A stretch of DNA of 64,000 nt from Paracoccus sp. SCSIO 75233 (GTDB lineage Bacteria > Pseudomonadota > Alphaproteobacteria > Rhodobacterales > Rhodobacteraceae), in the NCBI RefSeq assembly GCF_027912675.1, contig NZ_CP115762.1, positions 1-64,000 of the forward strand. Reading direction: 5' to 3'. Shown piece after piece: positions 35,105-44,444 of this stretch. The position numbers were made by a program, and so were the translations under genes. Positions within the stretch are counted from its first letter, which is position 1. Each line of letters begins with the position of its first letter. The notes beneath the pieces were generated by a model. The model was not told the origin of the DNA. It did not search any database and saw only the letters and a program-made list of their open reading frames with translations.

Positions 35105-36982
35105 ATGAACATCCCAATGAGAGCCAGACAGAAACTGTTCCGCATCTTCGTCGTTCTGGCAGCGGGGCCATTTTTTGCGGCGGCGTTCTCTGGTGTCGCT
35201 ATGGCAGATGTCACCGCGCGGTTGGCTCAGGACAAGGTTGCCCTCGGCGATCCGGTGACGCTGGAATTGCGTGTCGACGGGCAGACCGCGGCAGCAACGC
35301 CTGACCTTGCGCCGCTTGAGCAGTCTTTTGATATTCTGGGCACAAGCCAATCCATGCAGACCAGTATCGTCAATGGTGTCTCAAGCCAAAGCCGAAGCTG
35401 GCTGATCCAGATCGCACCGCGGGAGATCGGTGTTCTGACCGTGCCGGAAATCACCGTCGGGGCGGAAACCAGCCAACCACTGACCCTTGAAGTCGTCGAT
35501 CCCGCAACGATGCCGCGTGGCGACCTTGCGTCGACCGGTGTGCAGATAGATGTCGAAGTGGGTAGCGACACGTTCTACGTACAACAGGAAATTCCGGTGA
35601 CTGTCCGCATCATGGATGGCCTCGGTCTGCGACAAGCCCGCCTGACCCCGCTGGCCGTCGAGAATGCAACGGTCCGTCAGGTCGGGGAAGACCGTGTCAG
35701 CAGCACGTCTTTCCAAGGTCGACCTATACGCGTCATCGAACGCACGTATCTGGTGACGCCTCAGGCCAGTGGCGAATTGCGGATCCCGGCGCTGACCCTG
35801 CGCGGTGTTGTTACCGACCCGAATGCAAGACGCGGTAGCGGACTTGGTCGCGACCCATTTGCGGACATGCGGGACCGGTTCGGATTTCCCGACATTGGGG
35901 GATTTGGAGGCAGCATTTTTGATGACCTCATGACCCCTACCCTTGAAATGACCGCACGCTCAGAGGCAATCGCACTTGACATAGCGGCTCGCCCCGGCGG
36001 CGCGGATGAATGGTTCCTTCCCGCAAAATCGGTCGAACTGCGCAGTACCTGGCAACCTGATCCGCCGCAATTGGCGGTCGGTCAAGCGGCCACGCGGATC
36101 ATCCAGATCACTGCTCTTGGCACCGCTCAGGAACAACTGCCGGAACTGGAATTCGACAGCATCCCTGGCGCGCGCATCTACGTTGACCGGTCGGATACAC
36201 GCGAAGCCCAGACGCCCGAAGGAAGTGCTGCAATACGGCAATATTCCCTGTCGATCGTTCCCACCGAAAGCGGGAAAATCATCCTGCCTGAGGTCACGGT
36301 GAACTGGTTTGACGTGAACGCCGGAGAGCAGCGGACAGCATCTTTGGCCGCTGAAACGCTAGAAGTCGCCGTCGGCCAAAGCCAGGCGACAGCGCCATCT
36401 GCACCGCAGCCTGATCCACAGGTTTCTGCGCCTGACCGGCCAGAAACGACGGATCCGGCCGCCGATTTCAATCTACGTGATTGGCTTTTAGCTTGGCGGT
36501 ACGAACTGCTTTGGGGTCTCTTTGCCATTGGACTGCTTGCAGTCGTCGGCACCGGCTTCCTGCTTTGGCGGCGCAAGAGCAGGGAGAAGGCTGACCGTGG
36601 CGCAGGTGCTTCACCGTCAATCGGAACATCACGTGACGAAAAGGCGAAACCGGTGCGACCTGATCACGCAGAACTTGTTGCCGAATTGCGAGAGGCCTGC
36701 AAAAGAGGTGATGCGGCGAAAGCCTACGATCGCCTCTTGGCATGGCGCAACGCATCAGGCGCCGAAATGGCGCGTTTGCCCGAAGACGCAGACGCTGCGC
36801 TGGCAGCAGCCACCAAGCAACTGGAAGCACATGTTTTCGGCTCACAGGATACGACTTCGGCCTGGACGGGAGAGGTGCTTTGGACCGCTGTGAAAAAGGT
36901 CGAGAAACGACGCGGGACCGCTGCCAAGGGAAAGACCCGGACCGGAAATCTCCCGCCGCTTTACAGCAGGTCACCAGCCTGA
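35105..36982 (+). CDS. batD: BatD family protein
   Basis: This 625-residue protein has an N-terminal signal peptide (residues ~1-35, ending near SGVAMADV). Extracytoplasmic beta-rich BatD repeats follow (VALGDPVTLELRVDGQ; YVQQEIPVTVRIMDGLGLRQARL; RVIERTYLVTPQASGEL). One membrane helix lies at about residues 470-490 (LLWGLFAIGLLAVVGTGFLLW), before a cytoplasmic helical tail. This matches BatD/oxygen-tolerance proteins. It is last in the truncated Bat operon, and its 3' end overlaps the convergent EEP gene by 22 bp. Confidence 0.9.
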   Translation: MNIPMRARQKLFRIFVVLAAGPFFAAAFSGVAMADVTARLAQDKVALGDPVTLELRVDGQTAAATPDLAPLEQSFDILGTSQSMQTSIVNGVSSQSRSWLIQIAPREIGVLTVPEITVGAETSQPLTLEVVDPATMPRGDLASTGVQIDVEVGSDTFYVQQEIPVTVRIMDGLGLRQARLTPLAVENATVRQVGEDRVSSTSFQGRPIRVIERTYLVTPQASGELRIPALTLRGVVTDPNARRGSGLGRDPFADMRDRFGFPDIGGFGGSIFDDLMTPTLEMTARSEAIALDIAARPGGADEWFLPAKSVELRSTWQPDPPQLAVGQAATRIIQITALGTAQEQLPELEFDSIPGARIYVDRSDTREAQTPEGSAAIRQYSLSIVPTESGKIILPEVTVNWFDVNAGEQRTASLAAETLEVAVGQSQATAPSAPQPDPQVSAPDRPETTDPAADFNLRDWLLAWRYELLWGLFAIGLLAVVGTGFLLWRRKSREKADRGAGASPSIGTSRDEKAKPVRPDHAELVAELREACKRGDAAKAYDRLLAWRNASGAEMARLPEDADAALAAATKQLEAHVFGSQDTTSAWTGEVLWTAVKKVEKRRGTAAKGKTRTGNLPPLYSRSPA

Positions 36983-37698
36983 TTGCGAGTGATCGCCGAC
37001 GCGTCGACATCAGCGCGCCGGCGGTCAAGCTCCACCCAGACAGGCAAATGATCCGATGCCATCCGCGCATCACCTTTTTCGTGGACGCCACCCTCGGATA
37101 TGTTGATTTCCGTCCCTATCGCAAACCCGTCCAGACGGGCGATCGGGCGACTGGAATGAAAGGATCGACCGGGTCGAATGATATCGAAGGTGTCTGACCA
37201 TGGTTCAAACCCCTGCGTGTCTGACCACACGTTGAAATCCCCGGCGATCAGAACGCGTCCAGGCTCAAAATCTGCGGTCACCTGTTTGATATGTTCCATC
37301 TGCTGAACGCGATGTCTGCGGAGCAGACCCAGATGCGTGCCAACAACTGTCAGATCACCACAGCGCGCAAGTACCGCGCCGCGCGGCTCAAGCCCTGGCA
37401 GATCAATGCGGTTCAATGGCGCACAGTCGATGCCGTCCCGAACGAGTATCGCATTTCCGTGCCAACCGAGGCTCACATCGCTGCCCGCATGATCGACGAT
37501 CCGGTAATCCGTCTCCCCTCGGATTATCTCCGGGGACAAGGCCGTCGGCCGCCTGCCAAGACGCCGGTCAGCCTCCTGCAATACAACCACATCGGCATCC
37601 ACGTCGCGCAACACACGGGCAATCCGCACTGGGTCCCTCTTACGATCAAGACCAATGGCCTTGCGAATATTGTAGCTGGCTATGCGCATGGATATCAT
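36961..37698 (-). CDS. Endonuclease/exonuclease/phosphatase family protein
   Basis: This 245-residue protein has the EEP fold motifs: MRIASYNIRKAIG at the start and VVVLQEADRRLGRR (metal-binding Glu). Later come TVVGTHLGLLRRHRVQQM, LIAGDFNVWSDTQGFEP (GDFN) and a C-terminal DHLPVWVELD. It may cleave a phosphodiester in nucleic acid or lipid. Its ATG overlaps the stop of the phospholipase-D-like gene, so the two are co-expressed, as often seen for these families. Confidence 0.88.
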   Translation of the reverse strand: MISMRIASYNIRKAIGLDRKRDPVRIARVLRDVDADVVVLQEADRRLGRRPTALSPEIIRGETDYRIVDHAGSDVSLGWHGNAILVRDGIDCAPLNRIDLPGLEPRGAVLARCGDLTVVGTHLGLLRRHRVQQMEHIKQVTADFEPGRVLIAGDFNVWSDTQGFEPWSDTFDIIRPGRSFHSSRPIARLDGFAIGTEINISEGGVHEKGDARMASDHLPVWVELDRRRADVDASAITRNQAGDLL

Positions 37699-39113
37699 AA
37701 AATCGGTGCCCAGAGGCGCGCCAGAGGCGCACCATAGCGGATGACGGGGGGCTGTTCATCAAGGGCGCGCGTGACCTCTTCGCAATTGTCGAGATCAGCC
37801 GCAAGCATGCGCTCAACAGCGCTAGCAAAGTCCTTGTCGGCCACAAAAACCATGCTCTCGAAATTAAGCCGGAAGGACCGGTTGTCGAGATTTGCAGTCC
37901 CGACCGCCGAAAGATCGTTGTCGATCAGGATCACCTTCTGATGCATGAACCCGCCTTGATACCGATAGACCTTCACACCGGCGGCGCGGATCTCGTCAAA
38001 ATAGGCATGCGCTGCGACCCAAGGGAGATAGTGGTCGATTATGGACGGCAGAAGAAGCCGTACATCCTTGCCCGCAAGGGCAGCTGCGGTCAACGCTGAC
38101 AGGATATCAGTATCGGGCACAAAGTAGGGCGAGGCGATCCAGACCCGCTCTGTCGCGGCCGTAATCGCTGCGAAGAACATCAGGCTGCCACTATCCAGAG
38201 GATCCCCCGGACCCGTCGGGACCAACGCGGCCGTAGTCTCGGCGGTAGCAATATTTTCCGGGTCCGCCTTCCATTCCAGCGAGGTTTCAAGAGTTTCACC
38301 ACAGGCCCAGTGCCAGTCTTCAGCAAAAACGGTCTGAGCCTGCATCGCGATTGGGCCATGGAACTCCAGATGGGTATCCCGCCAATGACCGAAATGCGGA
38401 TCGAGACCTAGATATTCGTCCCCGATGTTGTGGCCACCGACAAATGCGGTCTTTTCATCCACGATCACCGTCTTGCGATGGTTGCGGAAGTTGATCTCGA
38501 GCCGGGACGTGGGCCCCCGCGACTGATCCGGGTTGAGGACCTTCACGCCGGCGGTGCGCAGACGCTGTGGCCAAGCCTCGGGCAGTTTCTGACTGCCGAC
38601 CCCATCGTACATGACGCGCACGCAGACGCCGCGCTCTGCGGCCCGAATGAGATGTGTGGCCACCCGGCGCCCCAATCCATCATTGCGGATGATGTAGAAT
38701 TGGATGCAGATTGTGTCTTGCGCACGGTCTATGGCTTCACAGATCGCGTCGAAAGTCTCGTCTCCGTTGACAAGTAAGCGGACAGTGTTGCCACCGATAA
38801 ATGGCAGGCCGCCGATCCGCTCAAGCGCGACAAGCGTTGCTTGCTTGGGGGGTGCCGGGTCAACAGCAGCCTGGCAAAGGCGAAATCCCGTAATGGCTCC
38901 ATGGCTCTGTCGCCAGGCGGCCCGGTAGTCTTGTAGCTTGCGGCGACCAATGACGAGGTAAACCGGCATGGCAAGCCATGGCGACGAGATCAAAAAAACG
39001 GCCCATGCCACCGCGCCTTGCGGGGTGCGCGCCGATGAAATCGCATGCCAAACGCAGACGGCGACGACCGCAACACCACATACCGCGGCCAGGGTCACAA
39101 GAATTGACGTCAC
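37695..39113 (-). CDS. Phospholipase D / cardiolipin synthase-like protein
   Basis: This protein of about 472 residues has two N-terminal membrane segments (ILVTLAAVCGVAVVAVCVW; WAVFLISSPWLAMPVYLVIG). Two complete HKD motifs are present: HRKTVIVDEKTAFVGG and HQKVILIDNDLSAVGTANLD. These are the hallmarks of cardiolipin synthases. The GTG at 39113 is a likely native start, because in-frame ATG codons further upstream fall inside the adjacent IS5 element. The IS lies about 43 bp upstream and may have separated the gene from its promoter. Confidence 0.85.
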   Translation of the reverse strand: MTSILVTLAAVCGVAVVAVCVWHAISSARTPQGAVAWAVFLISSPWLAMPVYLVIGRRKLQDYRAAWRQSHGAITGFRLCQAAVDPAPPKQATLVALERIGGLPFIGGNTVRLLVNGDETFDAICEAIDRAQDTICIQFYIIRNDGLGRRVATHLIRAAERGVCVRVMYDGVGSQKLPEAWPQRLRTAGVKVLNPDQSRGPTSRLEINFRNHRKTVIVDEKTAFVGGHNIGDEYLGLDPHFGHWRDTHLEFHGPIAMQAQTVFAEDWHWACGETLETSLEWKADPENIATAETTAALVPTGPGDPLDSGSLMFFAAITAATERVWIASPYFVPDTDILSALTAAALAGKDVRLLLPSIIDHYLPWVAAHAYFDEIRAAGVKVYRYQGGFMHQKVILIDNDLSAVGTANLDNRSFRLNFESMVFVADKDFASAVERMLAADLDNCEEVTRALDEQPPVIRYGAPLARLWAPIL

Positions 39114-39220
39114 GCACCCGATCCTTTCAAAGCTTGCATTCGGTATATCGGGTTTAGGGTCAGGATGCATTGATTTCTGTTGCGCTGCGTGATTCACGCC
39201 TGCGAAAACGGAGTGGTGAC

Positions 39221-39568
39221 ATGAGCGATCTCTTCTTGCTGACCGACGCGCAGATGGCGCGCCTGGCTCCCTTCTTTCCCAGGTCGCACGGGAAGCCCCG
39301 GGTTGATGACAGACGGGTGCTGAGCGGGATTATCTTCATAAATCGCAATGGCTTGCGTTGGCGTGACGCTCCTGCTGCATATGGCCCTCACAAAACGCTT
39401 TACAGCCGGTGGAAGCGTTGGAGCGAAAAGGGCATCTTCGCGCGGATGATGGCCGGGCTGGCGGCGGAACACGGCGAGAAAACGACCGTGATGATCGACG
39501 CAACATACCTCAAAGCCCATCGAACGGCGACCAGCATGGCCGCCAAAAAGGGGGGCGTGGTCGCCTGA
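39221..39568 (+). CDS. IS5-family transposase, first frame
   Basis: This 115-residue frame contains the DUF4096-type N-terminal domain (LLTDAQMARLAPFFPRSHG, then GLRWRDAPAAYGPHKTLYSR) and the first catalytic aspartate in VMIDATYLKAHRT. It ends shortly after the slippery run AAAAAGGGGGG at 39545-39555, where ribosomes would shift into the second frame. Confidence 0.9.
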   Translation: MSDLFLLTDAQMARLAPFFPRSHGKPRVDDRRVLSGIIFINRNGLRWRDAPAAYGPHKTLYSRWKRWSEKGIFARMMAGLAAEHGEKTTVMIDATYLKAHRTATSMAAKKGGVVA

Positions 39569-39978
39569 TCGGCCGAACCAAAGGCGGTATGAACACCAAG
39601 CTGCACGCCATCTGCGACAGTCAGGGGCGACCGATCGACCTGTTCGTCACCGCTGGACAGGTCAGCGATTATATCGGCGCTCGGGCCCTGCTGAGTGGCC
39701 TGCCAAACGTCAAATGGCTACTCGGGGATCGTGGCTATGACGCTGACTGGTTCAGAGAAGCGTTGCAGGACAAGGGGATACGTGCCTGCATCCCAGGCCG
39801 GAAGAAACGCAAGACGGCGATCAAATACGATAAGCGGAGATACAAGCGGCGTAACCGCATCGAGATCATGTTCGGCAGGCTCAAGGACTGGAGGCGCGTC
39901 GCGACCCGCTATGACCGATGCCCCAAGGTCTTCCTCTCAGCCATCGCCCTCGCGGCTCTCGTCATCTATTGGTTATGA
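39556..39978 (+). CDS. IS5-family transposase, second frame (made by frameshift)
   Basis: This frame continues the transposase: GRTKGGMNTKLHAICDSQGR, then LLGDRGYDADWFREAL (second Asp) and RRYKRRNRIEIMFGRLKDWR (Glu). It has no convincing start of its own at the junction, so it is read as a fusion with the first frame. The coding boundary given is approximate. Confidence 0.85.
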   Translation, partial: RGRLIGRTKGGMNTKLHAICDSQGRPIDLFVTAGQVSDYIGARALLSGLPNVKWLLGDRGYDADWFREALQDKGIRACIPGRKKRKTAIKYDKRRYKRRNRIEIMFGRLKDWRRVATRYDRCPKVFLSAIALAALVIYWL

Positions 39979-40041
39979 ATCCTGACCCTAGACTCCAGTG
40001 CGCCGAGATACAAAGCCACCGCTTCGCTGGTTTGGCGCGAT

Positions 40042-40341
40042 CTATTGAACTGTAAGGAGGAACACTTCGTATTTTGGAGCACGCCGACGGGCGGAACGCG
40101 CCTTTGCCCGTGTGAATTTCTCATGAGCGGTTTGCAGTCGCAATAGCGCGTCGGTCCGTGCATCATGGAGCCTGCGCATCCGAGAGCCGGGCGCTCCAAT
40201 CGTGCCGGAAAATGGCATCTGATGTGCCGGAAAAATAGCGTGCATGTCTGCTTGCGCGGCGCGCCATGCCTCGTCGGCGATAAGAAACCTGCGATGCGTC
40301 ATCATCAGGAGCCGATAGTAGGCAGAAAGATCTTTGTGCAT
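40042..40341 (-). CDS. Hypothetical protein beside the chaperone cluster
   Basis: This 99-residue protein is rich in Arg, Ala and His, with a histidine-containing N-terminus (MHKDLSAYYRLLMMTHRRF) and a probably helical middle. A good ribosome site (AAGGAAAG) precedes the ATG, which supports a real gene. I recognise no family. It lies 36 bp downstream of cbpM on the same strand and may be the last gene of that unit. Confidence 0.5.
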   Translation of the reverse strand: MHKDLSAYYRLLMMTHRRFLIADEAWRAAQADMHAIFPAHQMPFSGTIGAPGSRMRRLHDARTDALLRLQTAHEKFTRAKARSARRRAPKYEVFLLTVQ

Positions 40342-40377
40342 TTCGCTTTCCTTTTCTGATTGTATGGCCTCGCCCCT

Positions 40378-40731
40378 TTAATCGTCGCTATTCGGTTGCC
40401 CACCGGGACCGCGCAAGCGAAGACTTTGACCAACTGCCTCGCGTATCCCTCCGGGCTGGTCCTCCAAGATCCTCAAGAGCAGCTGCACGTCCCGGCGTGC
40501 CTGATGCAACTGATCCATGAGGTTCAGCACGACTGGCAGAACGTCGACCGGGACTCCCATGTCTTTTCGCAGATCACGCAAAAGCCGCAGGCGCGCGATG
40601 TCCAGGTCGTCAAAAACCGGCCCGTCTTCGCGAAGTGCAGGCCCAACCCAGCCCTGTCGCACCCAAAGGCGCAGATCGCGTTTGGTCAACCGGCGGACCT
40701 GCGACAGCACCATGTCTTCGGTCATGCTCAT
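40378..40731 (-). CDS. cbpM: Chaperone modulator CbpM
   Basis: This 117-residue protein has a MerR-like N-terminal region (LTKRDLRLWVRQGWVGPAL, then FDDLDIARLRLLRDLRKDMGV) and a helical C-terminal part (VVLNLMDQLHQARRDVQLLL). CbpM binds the J domain of CbpA and inhibits it. Its ATG overlaps the cbpA stop, the usual gene order. GGAGGAAG provides the ribosome site. Confidence 0.88.
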   Translation of the reverse strand: MSMTEDMVLSQVRRLTKRDLRLWVRQGWVGPALREDGPVFDDLDIARLRLLRDLRKDMGVPVDVLPVVLNLMDQLHQARRDVQLLLRILEDQPGGIREAVGQSLRLRGPGGQPNSDD

Positions 40732-41678
40732 AACTTCCTCCGCATGTCTGCTCTTGGATCAAAGCCGGCAATATCGCGCCAGCGCCGGGCAAGGCTTGTC
40801 ATGTCGTCGTCAACTTCCTTGGGCAGAACGATCTTGAGCTGCACAATTTGATCGCCAGCTTTGCCGCCCTTTCGCTGAATGCCTTTGCCGCGCAGGCGGA
40901 GCTTCCGCCCCGACGAGACACCTTTCGGAATTGTTACCGAGACCGGCCCGTTCACGGTCGGAACATCGACTTTCGCACCAAGAACCGCTTCATCGAAGGT
41001 GATCGGCAGATCTACCTCGATATCGTCACCAACCCTCGTAAAGACCGGATGCGGGCGCACCGAGACCGTTACGAGCGCATCGCCCGCTTCGGCCTCGCCC
41101 ATACCGGGCGCGCCCTTTCCCCGCAGGCGCAAGGTCTGGCCGTCCTTCAGACCTTTCGGGATGGTGATCTCGATATGCGCGCCGTCGGGCATTGTGACAC
41201 TGCGCTTCGCACCACGAACCGCTTCAAGAAAATCGACCTCAAGCTGATAGCGAAGGTCTTGCCCGCGGGCGTGAAATCCAGCTCCAAATCCTGAACCGCG
41301 TGCGCCGCCTTGCCCGCCGAAGAACTGCGAGAATATATCCGAGAGGTCCTCCTCTCCCATGGTTGCGCCCCCGCCGAAACCCGAACCGGGATCGTAGCGA
41401 CGGCCCGCATCCTGACCCGCATACTGGTGATAATACTGGCGTTCAGGCCGTTCCTGGCCGCTCGCGTTGATTTCACCGGCATCGAAACGGCGCCGTTTTT
41501 CGGCATCCCCCAGAAGATCGTACGCCGCCGAGACCGCCTTGAAGCGCTCCTGCTTGGCGGCATCGTCGGGGTGCAGGTCGGGATGAAGGTCCTTTGCCAG
41601 TTTGCGATAGGCCTTCTTGATTTCGTCCTGCGTGGCGGTCTTGTGAATGCCCAATGTCTTGTAAGGATCTATGCTCAT
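40728..41678 (-). CDS. cbpA: DnaJ-class co-chaperone CbpA
   Basis: This 316-residue protein has an N-terminal J domain with the HPD triad (KDLHPDLHPDDAAKQERF). A Gly/Phe-rich linker follows (FGGQGGARGSGFGAGFHA), then two DnaJ C-terminal beta domains (VTMPDGAHIEITIPKGLKDG and VTIPKGVSSGRKLRLRGKG). No zinc-finger cysteines are present, so this is the CbpA rather than the DnaJ type. It stimulates DnaK under stress. MSIDPYKTLG at 41678 is the likely start. Confidence 0.92.
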   Translation of the reverse strand: MSIDPYKTLGIHKTATQDEIKKAYRKLAKDLHPDLHPDDAAKQERFKAVSAAYDLLGDAEKRRRFDAGEINASGQERPERQYYHQYAGQDAGRRYDPGSGFGGGATMGEEDLSDIFSQFFGGQGGARGSGFGAGFHARGQDLRYQLEVDFLEAVRGAKRSVTMPDGAHIEITIPKGLKDGQTLRLRGKGAPGMGEAEAGDALVTVSVRPHPVFTRVGDDIEVDLPITFDEAVLGAKVDVPTVNGPVSVTIPKGVSSGRKLRLRGKGIQRKGGKAGDQIVQLKIVLPKEVDDDMTSLARRWRDIAGFDPRADMRRKL

Positions 41679-41733
41679 TTCGACTGCTCGGAGTGGCGGC
41701 ACCGCGCGTCACTGCGCGGCGCCTCTGCTGCGC

Positions 41734-42228
41734 TTACGCACCCTTGACCTCGATACGCTTCACCTTGGCTTGCGCTTCCGGGGTCTGCGGCAGCTTGATG
41801 GTCAGAACACCGTTCTTGAAGCTGGCCTCGGCCTTCTCGCCATCGACGCCGGGCGGCAATGGGATCGTGCGGTAGATCGCGCCATAACTGCGCTCCGAGA
41901 GGTAATAGCCCCTCTTCTCTTCCTGCCGTTCGATCCGCTTTTCGCCCTTCACGGTCAGCATGTCGTCAGTGACGCACACCTCGATGTCCTTCATCTCCAT
42001 GCCGGGCAGTTCGATCGAGACCTCGACGACATTGTCGTCGGTTTCGACGACGTCGGATTTAGCCTCCCCGCCACCCCATGGCCAGTCCAACTCGCCGAAG
42101 CGGTTGCGGAAGCCCTCGAAGACACGGTTCAGCTCATTCTGAAGCGAGGCGATCGGGTTGTGATCGTCGCCCTTGGGTTCAGGCGCATGGTCCTTACGCG
42201 CCCATGGAATCAGGTCTTTGACTTGCAT
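41734..42228 (-). CDS. Small heat-shock protein (Hsp20), first copy
   Basis: This 164-residue protein has an alpha-crystallin domain at about residues 55-160. The domain runs from DNVVEVSIELPGMEMKDIEV to the conserved A-x-x-x-NGVL motif in ASFKNGVLTIKLPQ. An N-terminal arm contains WARKDHAPE and FRNRFGELDWPW. Ribosome site AAAGGAG precedes the ATG. These holdases keep unfolded proteins soluble. It is one of three tandem paralogues. Confidence 0.93.
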   Translation of the reverse strand: MQVKDLIPWARKDHAPEPKGDDHNPIASLQNELNRVFEGFRNRFGELDWPWGGGEAKSDVVETDDNVVEVSIELPGMEMKDIEVCVTDDMLTVKGEKRIERQEEKRGYYLSERSYGAIYRTIPLPPGVDGEKAEASFKNGVLTIKLPQTPEAQAKVKRIEVKGA

Positions 42229-42267
42229 GTCTTGTCACTCCTTTCCTGGTCTTTGGGTGGTTTGGTG

Positions 42268-42666
42268 TCAGGCCGACTTCACCGCGATCTTCTTCGGGCT
42301 GGCCTCGGCCAGGCGCGGCAAGGTCACGGTCAGCACACCATGCGAGACCTCGGCACCAATCTTGTCGGGGTCGAAATCATCGCCCAAGGTGAAAGACCGC
42401 TCGAAATCGCCTTCACCGTACTCGGCATAAGCCAGTTGAAGCGCCTCCGGTGCGGTGGGTTGCACCTTGCCGCGAATGGTCAGAACGCGCTTTTCCAGCG
42501 TAATGTCCACGTCATCGGCGGCGACACCAGGCATTTCCAGATTCAGCGTCACGCCTTCAGCCGTCTCCACGATGTCCGCGAGCGGTCGGTAGATGCGGCC
42601 GCCCGAGGTTGTTTCGGGTGTGTCGGCGGGAGTTTTCTCGGGGGTGTTGGTTACATCATTTGTCAT
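42268..42666 (-). CDS. Small heat-shock protein (Hsp20), second copy
   Basis: This 132-residue Hsp20 protein has a short N-terminal arm (EKTPADTPETTSGG) and an alpha-crystallin domain from YRPLADIVETAEGVTLNLEM to HGVLTVTLPRLAEASPKKI. The ATG at 42666 follows GAAGGAGG; the longer upstream frame is not supported. The short arm suggests smaller oligomers than its neighbours form. Confidence 0.92.
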   Translation of the reverse strand: MTNDVTNTPEKTPADTPETTSGGRIYRPLADIVETAEGVTLNLEMPGVAADDVDITLEKRVLTIRGKVQPTAPEALQLAYAEYGEGDFERSFTLGDDFDPDKIGAEVSHGVLTVTLPRLAEASPKKIAVKSA

Positions 42667-42682
42667 CTCGCAATCCTCCTTC

Positions 42683-43111
42683 TCACGCGGCCTTGATCTC
42701 GATTTTCTTCGGCTTGTCTTCTTCGGGGCGACCGACGACGATCCGCAGGACACCGTTGGCCATCCTTGCCTCGACCTTTTCGTCGGTGGCCGCGAACGGC
42801 AGACGGATCGTGCGGCTGAACTTGCCGTAGCCGCGTTCGCTCCGGTGCCAGCGCGCACCTTCCGGCACTTCGGGCATCTTGCGTTCGCCAGACAGGGTCA
42901 GGACGTTGTCTTTTACCGAGATGTCGATATCTGCGGCATCCACGCCGGGCAGTTCCGCCGTGATGGCGACGGCCTCATCGCCCTGCCAAATGTTGACAGC
43001 CGGAAACACGGAGGGTGCTCCGCGCGCAGGTGTGGTGCGATCGAAGTCGCGCATCATGGACCGCATCAACGCGAACGGGTCACTGCGCCGTGTGTAGGGT
43101 AAGTAGTACAT
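42683..43111 (-). CDS. Small heat-shock protein (Hsp20), third copy
   Basis: This 142-residue class-A-like sHSP begins MYYLPYTRRSDPFALMRSMM. Its alpha-crystallin domain includes VAITAELPGVDAADIDISV and the motif ARMANGVLRIVVGR. The start at 43111 is set by GAAGGAGGCTCG just upstream. It is the first gene of the minus-strand chaperone operon, with a heat-shock-like promoter candidate about 220 bp upstream. Confidence 0.93.
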   Translation of the reverse strand: MYYLPYTRRSDPFALMRSMMRDFDRTTPARGAPSVFPAVNIWQGDEAVAITAELPGVDAADIDISVKDNVLTLSGERKMPEVPEGARWHRSERGYGKFSRTIRLPFAATDEKVEARMANGVLRIVVGRPEEDKPKKIEIKAA

Positions 43112-43496
43112 GTCGAGCCTCCTTCGTTGCCAACAGCGAGCGCGACAGACGTCGCGACGCGTGGAAACGCCCGGAAGGACGGACATGCATCAAGGTTCGC
43201 CGACAATGCGGCGGTCGTCGTATTCGCGCTGCCAAGTGGTTCCCACAAAGGCGAACAATCGGCGGTCCGCTATTTCAGCCGAACCCTTCTCGCGTATCCG
43301 TGAAACCCCGGATGGGCGTTCCGATGTAGATAAGGTGTTGCTAATCGGCCACTTCAAGAGGCGCGCGCGAAAATATTTTCCTACCGTGAGATTCCGGTAA
43401 ATGGAGGCACATCTCGGCGCTGTTCCAATACTCTTTGTTCTGCCACTTCATCTTCCTATATCCGTCCGCAGAATCGAAATTCGAAAGGCATTATCA
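43112..43496. other. Divergent intergenic region between hsp20 and htpX
   Basis: This 385-bp gap separates the minus-strand chaperone operon from plus-strand htpX and should hold both promoters. A CTTGAA-type heat-shock element is visible for the minus strand. The AT-rich stretch at 43370-43400 could belong to htpX. No gene was seen. Confidence 0.5.
43328..43358 (-). promoter_or_regulatory. Possible RpoH (sigma-32) promoter for the hsp20-cbpA operon
   Basis: On the minus strand CTTGAA (43353-43358) is followed, with a spacing slightly longer than usual, by CCTTATCT (43328-43335). This resembles alphaproteobacterial heat-shock promoters (CTTG then CYTATNT). Position and orientation fit a chaperone operon, but the spacing makes this tentative. 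Confidence 0.35.
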
Positions 43497-44375
43497 ATGG
43501 TTCGCACCTTCATGCTTATGGCTGCTATGACCGCGTTTGTCGGGTTCATTGGGCTCTTGCTGGCCGGAGAGGCTGGGCTCATCATTGCGCTTGCCATCGC
43601 GGCGGGCATGAACTTCTTCGCCTATTGGAATTCCGACAAGGCCATACTTCGGATGCATGGCGCACGGCCCGTGGATCAGGGCTCCGCGCCGGAGCTTTGG
43701 GAAATGACGGCCAGCATGGCACGGCGGGCGGGCATTCCCATGCCGGCGCTCTACATCATCGAGACCGAGCAACCCAACGCCTTCGCCACCGGGCGCAATC
43801 CGCAGAATGCGGCCGTTGCCGTCACGCGCGGGCTGCTGCGCCACATGAGCCGCGAGGAGGTCGCGGGCGTAGTGGCCCATGAGCTGGCGCATATCAAGAA
43901 CCGCGACACGCTGACCATGACGATCACGGCCACGCTGGCGGGCGCCGTGTCCATGCTCGCCAACTTCGCCATGTTCTTCGGTGGCGATCGGGACCGTCCG
44001 CTTGGAATGATCGGCACGATCGCCATGATGATCCTGGCCCCTCTGGCGGCGGCGATGGTGCAAATGGCGATCAGCCGGGTCCGGGAATACGAGGCCGATG
44101 CGGAAGGCGCCGCGATCTGCGGCAACCCGGAATGGCTGGCCTCTGCCCTGAACAAGCTGGGAGTCCTTTCTGGCCGGATCGACAACATCGCCGCCGAGAG
44201 AAACCCGGCCACCGCGCATATGTTCATCGTGAACCCGTTGCACATGCAGGCCGTGGACGGTCTCTTCGCCACGCATCCTCCGGTCGAAAAGCGGATTGCG
44301 GAACTGCGGAAGCTTGGCAGAGCACCCATGCGCCCTGCGCGGCGCCGTCAGGCCCGCGGCGGTCCCTGGGGATGA
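43497..44375 (+). CDS. htpX: Membrane zinc metalloprotease HtpX
   Basis: This 292-residue M48 peptidase starts with two membrane segments ([36 protein letters not shown]). The zinc motif HELAH lies at about residues 128-132, and the third ligand is in EYEADAEGA. Two more hydrophobic segments lie between them. HtpX degrades damaged membrane proteins and is heat-inducible. ATG 43497 matches the family start ([14 protein letters not shown]). The gene is adjacent to chaperones, as in transmissible heat-resistance loci. Confidence 0.95.
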   Translation: MVRTFMLMAAMTAFVGFIGLLLAGEAGLIIALAIAAGMNFFAYWNSDKAILRMHGARPVDQGSAPELWEMTASMARRAGIPMPALYIIETEQPNAFATGRNPQNAAVAVTRGLLRHMSREEVAGVVAHELAHIKNRDTLTMTITATLAGAVSMLANFAMFFGGDRDRPLGMIGTIAMMILAPLAAAMVQMAISRVREYEADAEGAAICGNPEWLASALNKLGVLSGRIDNIAAERNPATAHMFIVNPLHMQAVDGLFATHPPVEKRIAELRKLGRAPMRPARRRQARGGPWG

Positions 44376-44444
44376 GGGGCGCTTATTGAAAGCTCCGCGC
44401 GTGCTCCATAAATCGGTGCCGCGCATGAAACTGGAGGATCAGAA

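Larger units (their letters stand above)
39157..39988 (+). mobile_element. IS5-family (IS427-like) insertion sequence
   Basis: The element is about 832 bp with inverted ends GGGTCAGGATGCAT and, inverted at the right end, GGGTCAGGATTCAT. TA flanks both ends, in line with the short target duplication of this group. The transposase is split into two frames joined by a frameshift at an A5G6 run. Confidence 0.9.

Noticed and set aside
42642..42666. Longer start for the second Hsp20 gene (to 42858)
   Set aside because: The extension overlaps the neighbouring Hsp20 gene, is rich in Arg and Ser with no domain, and the ATG at 42666 has a strong ribosome site.
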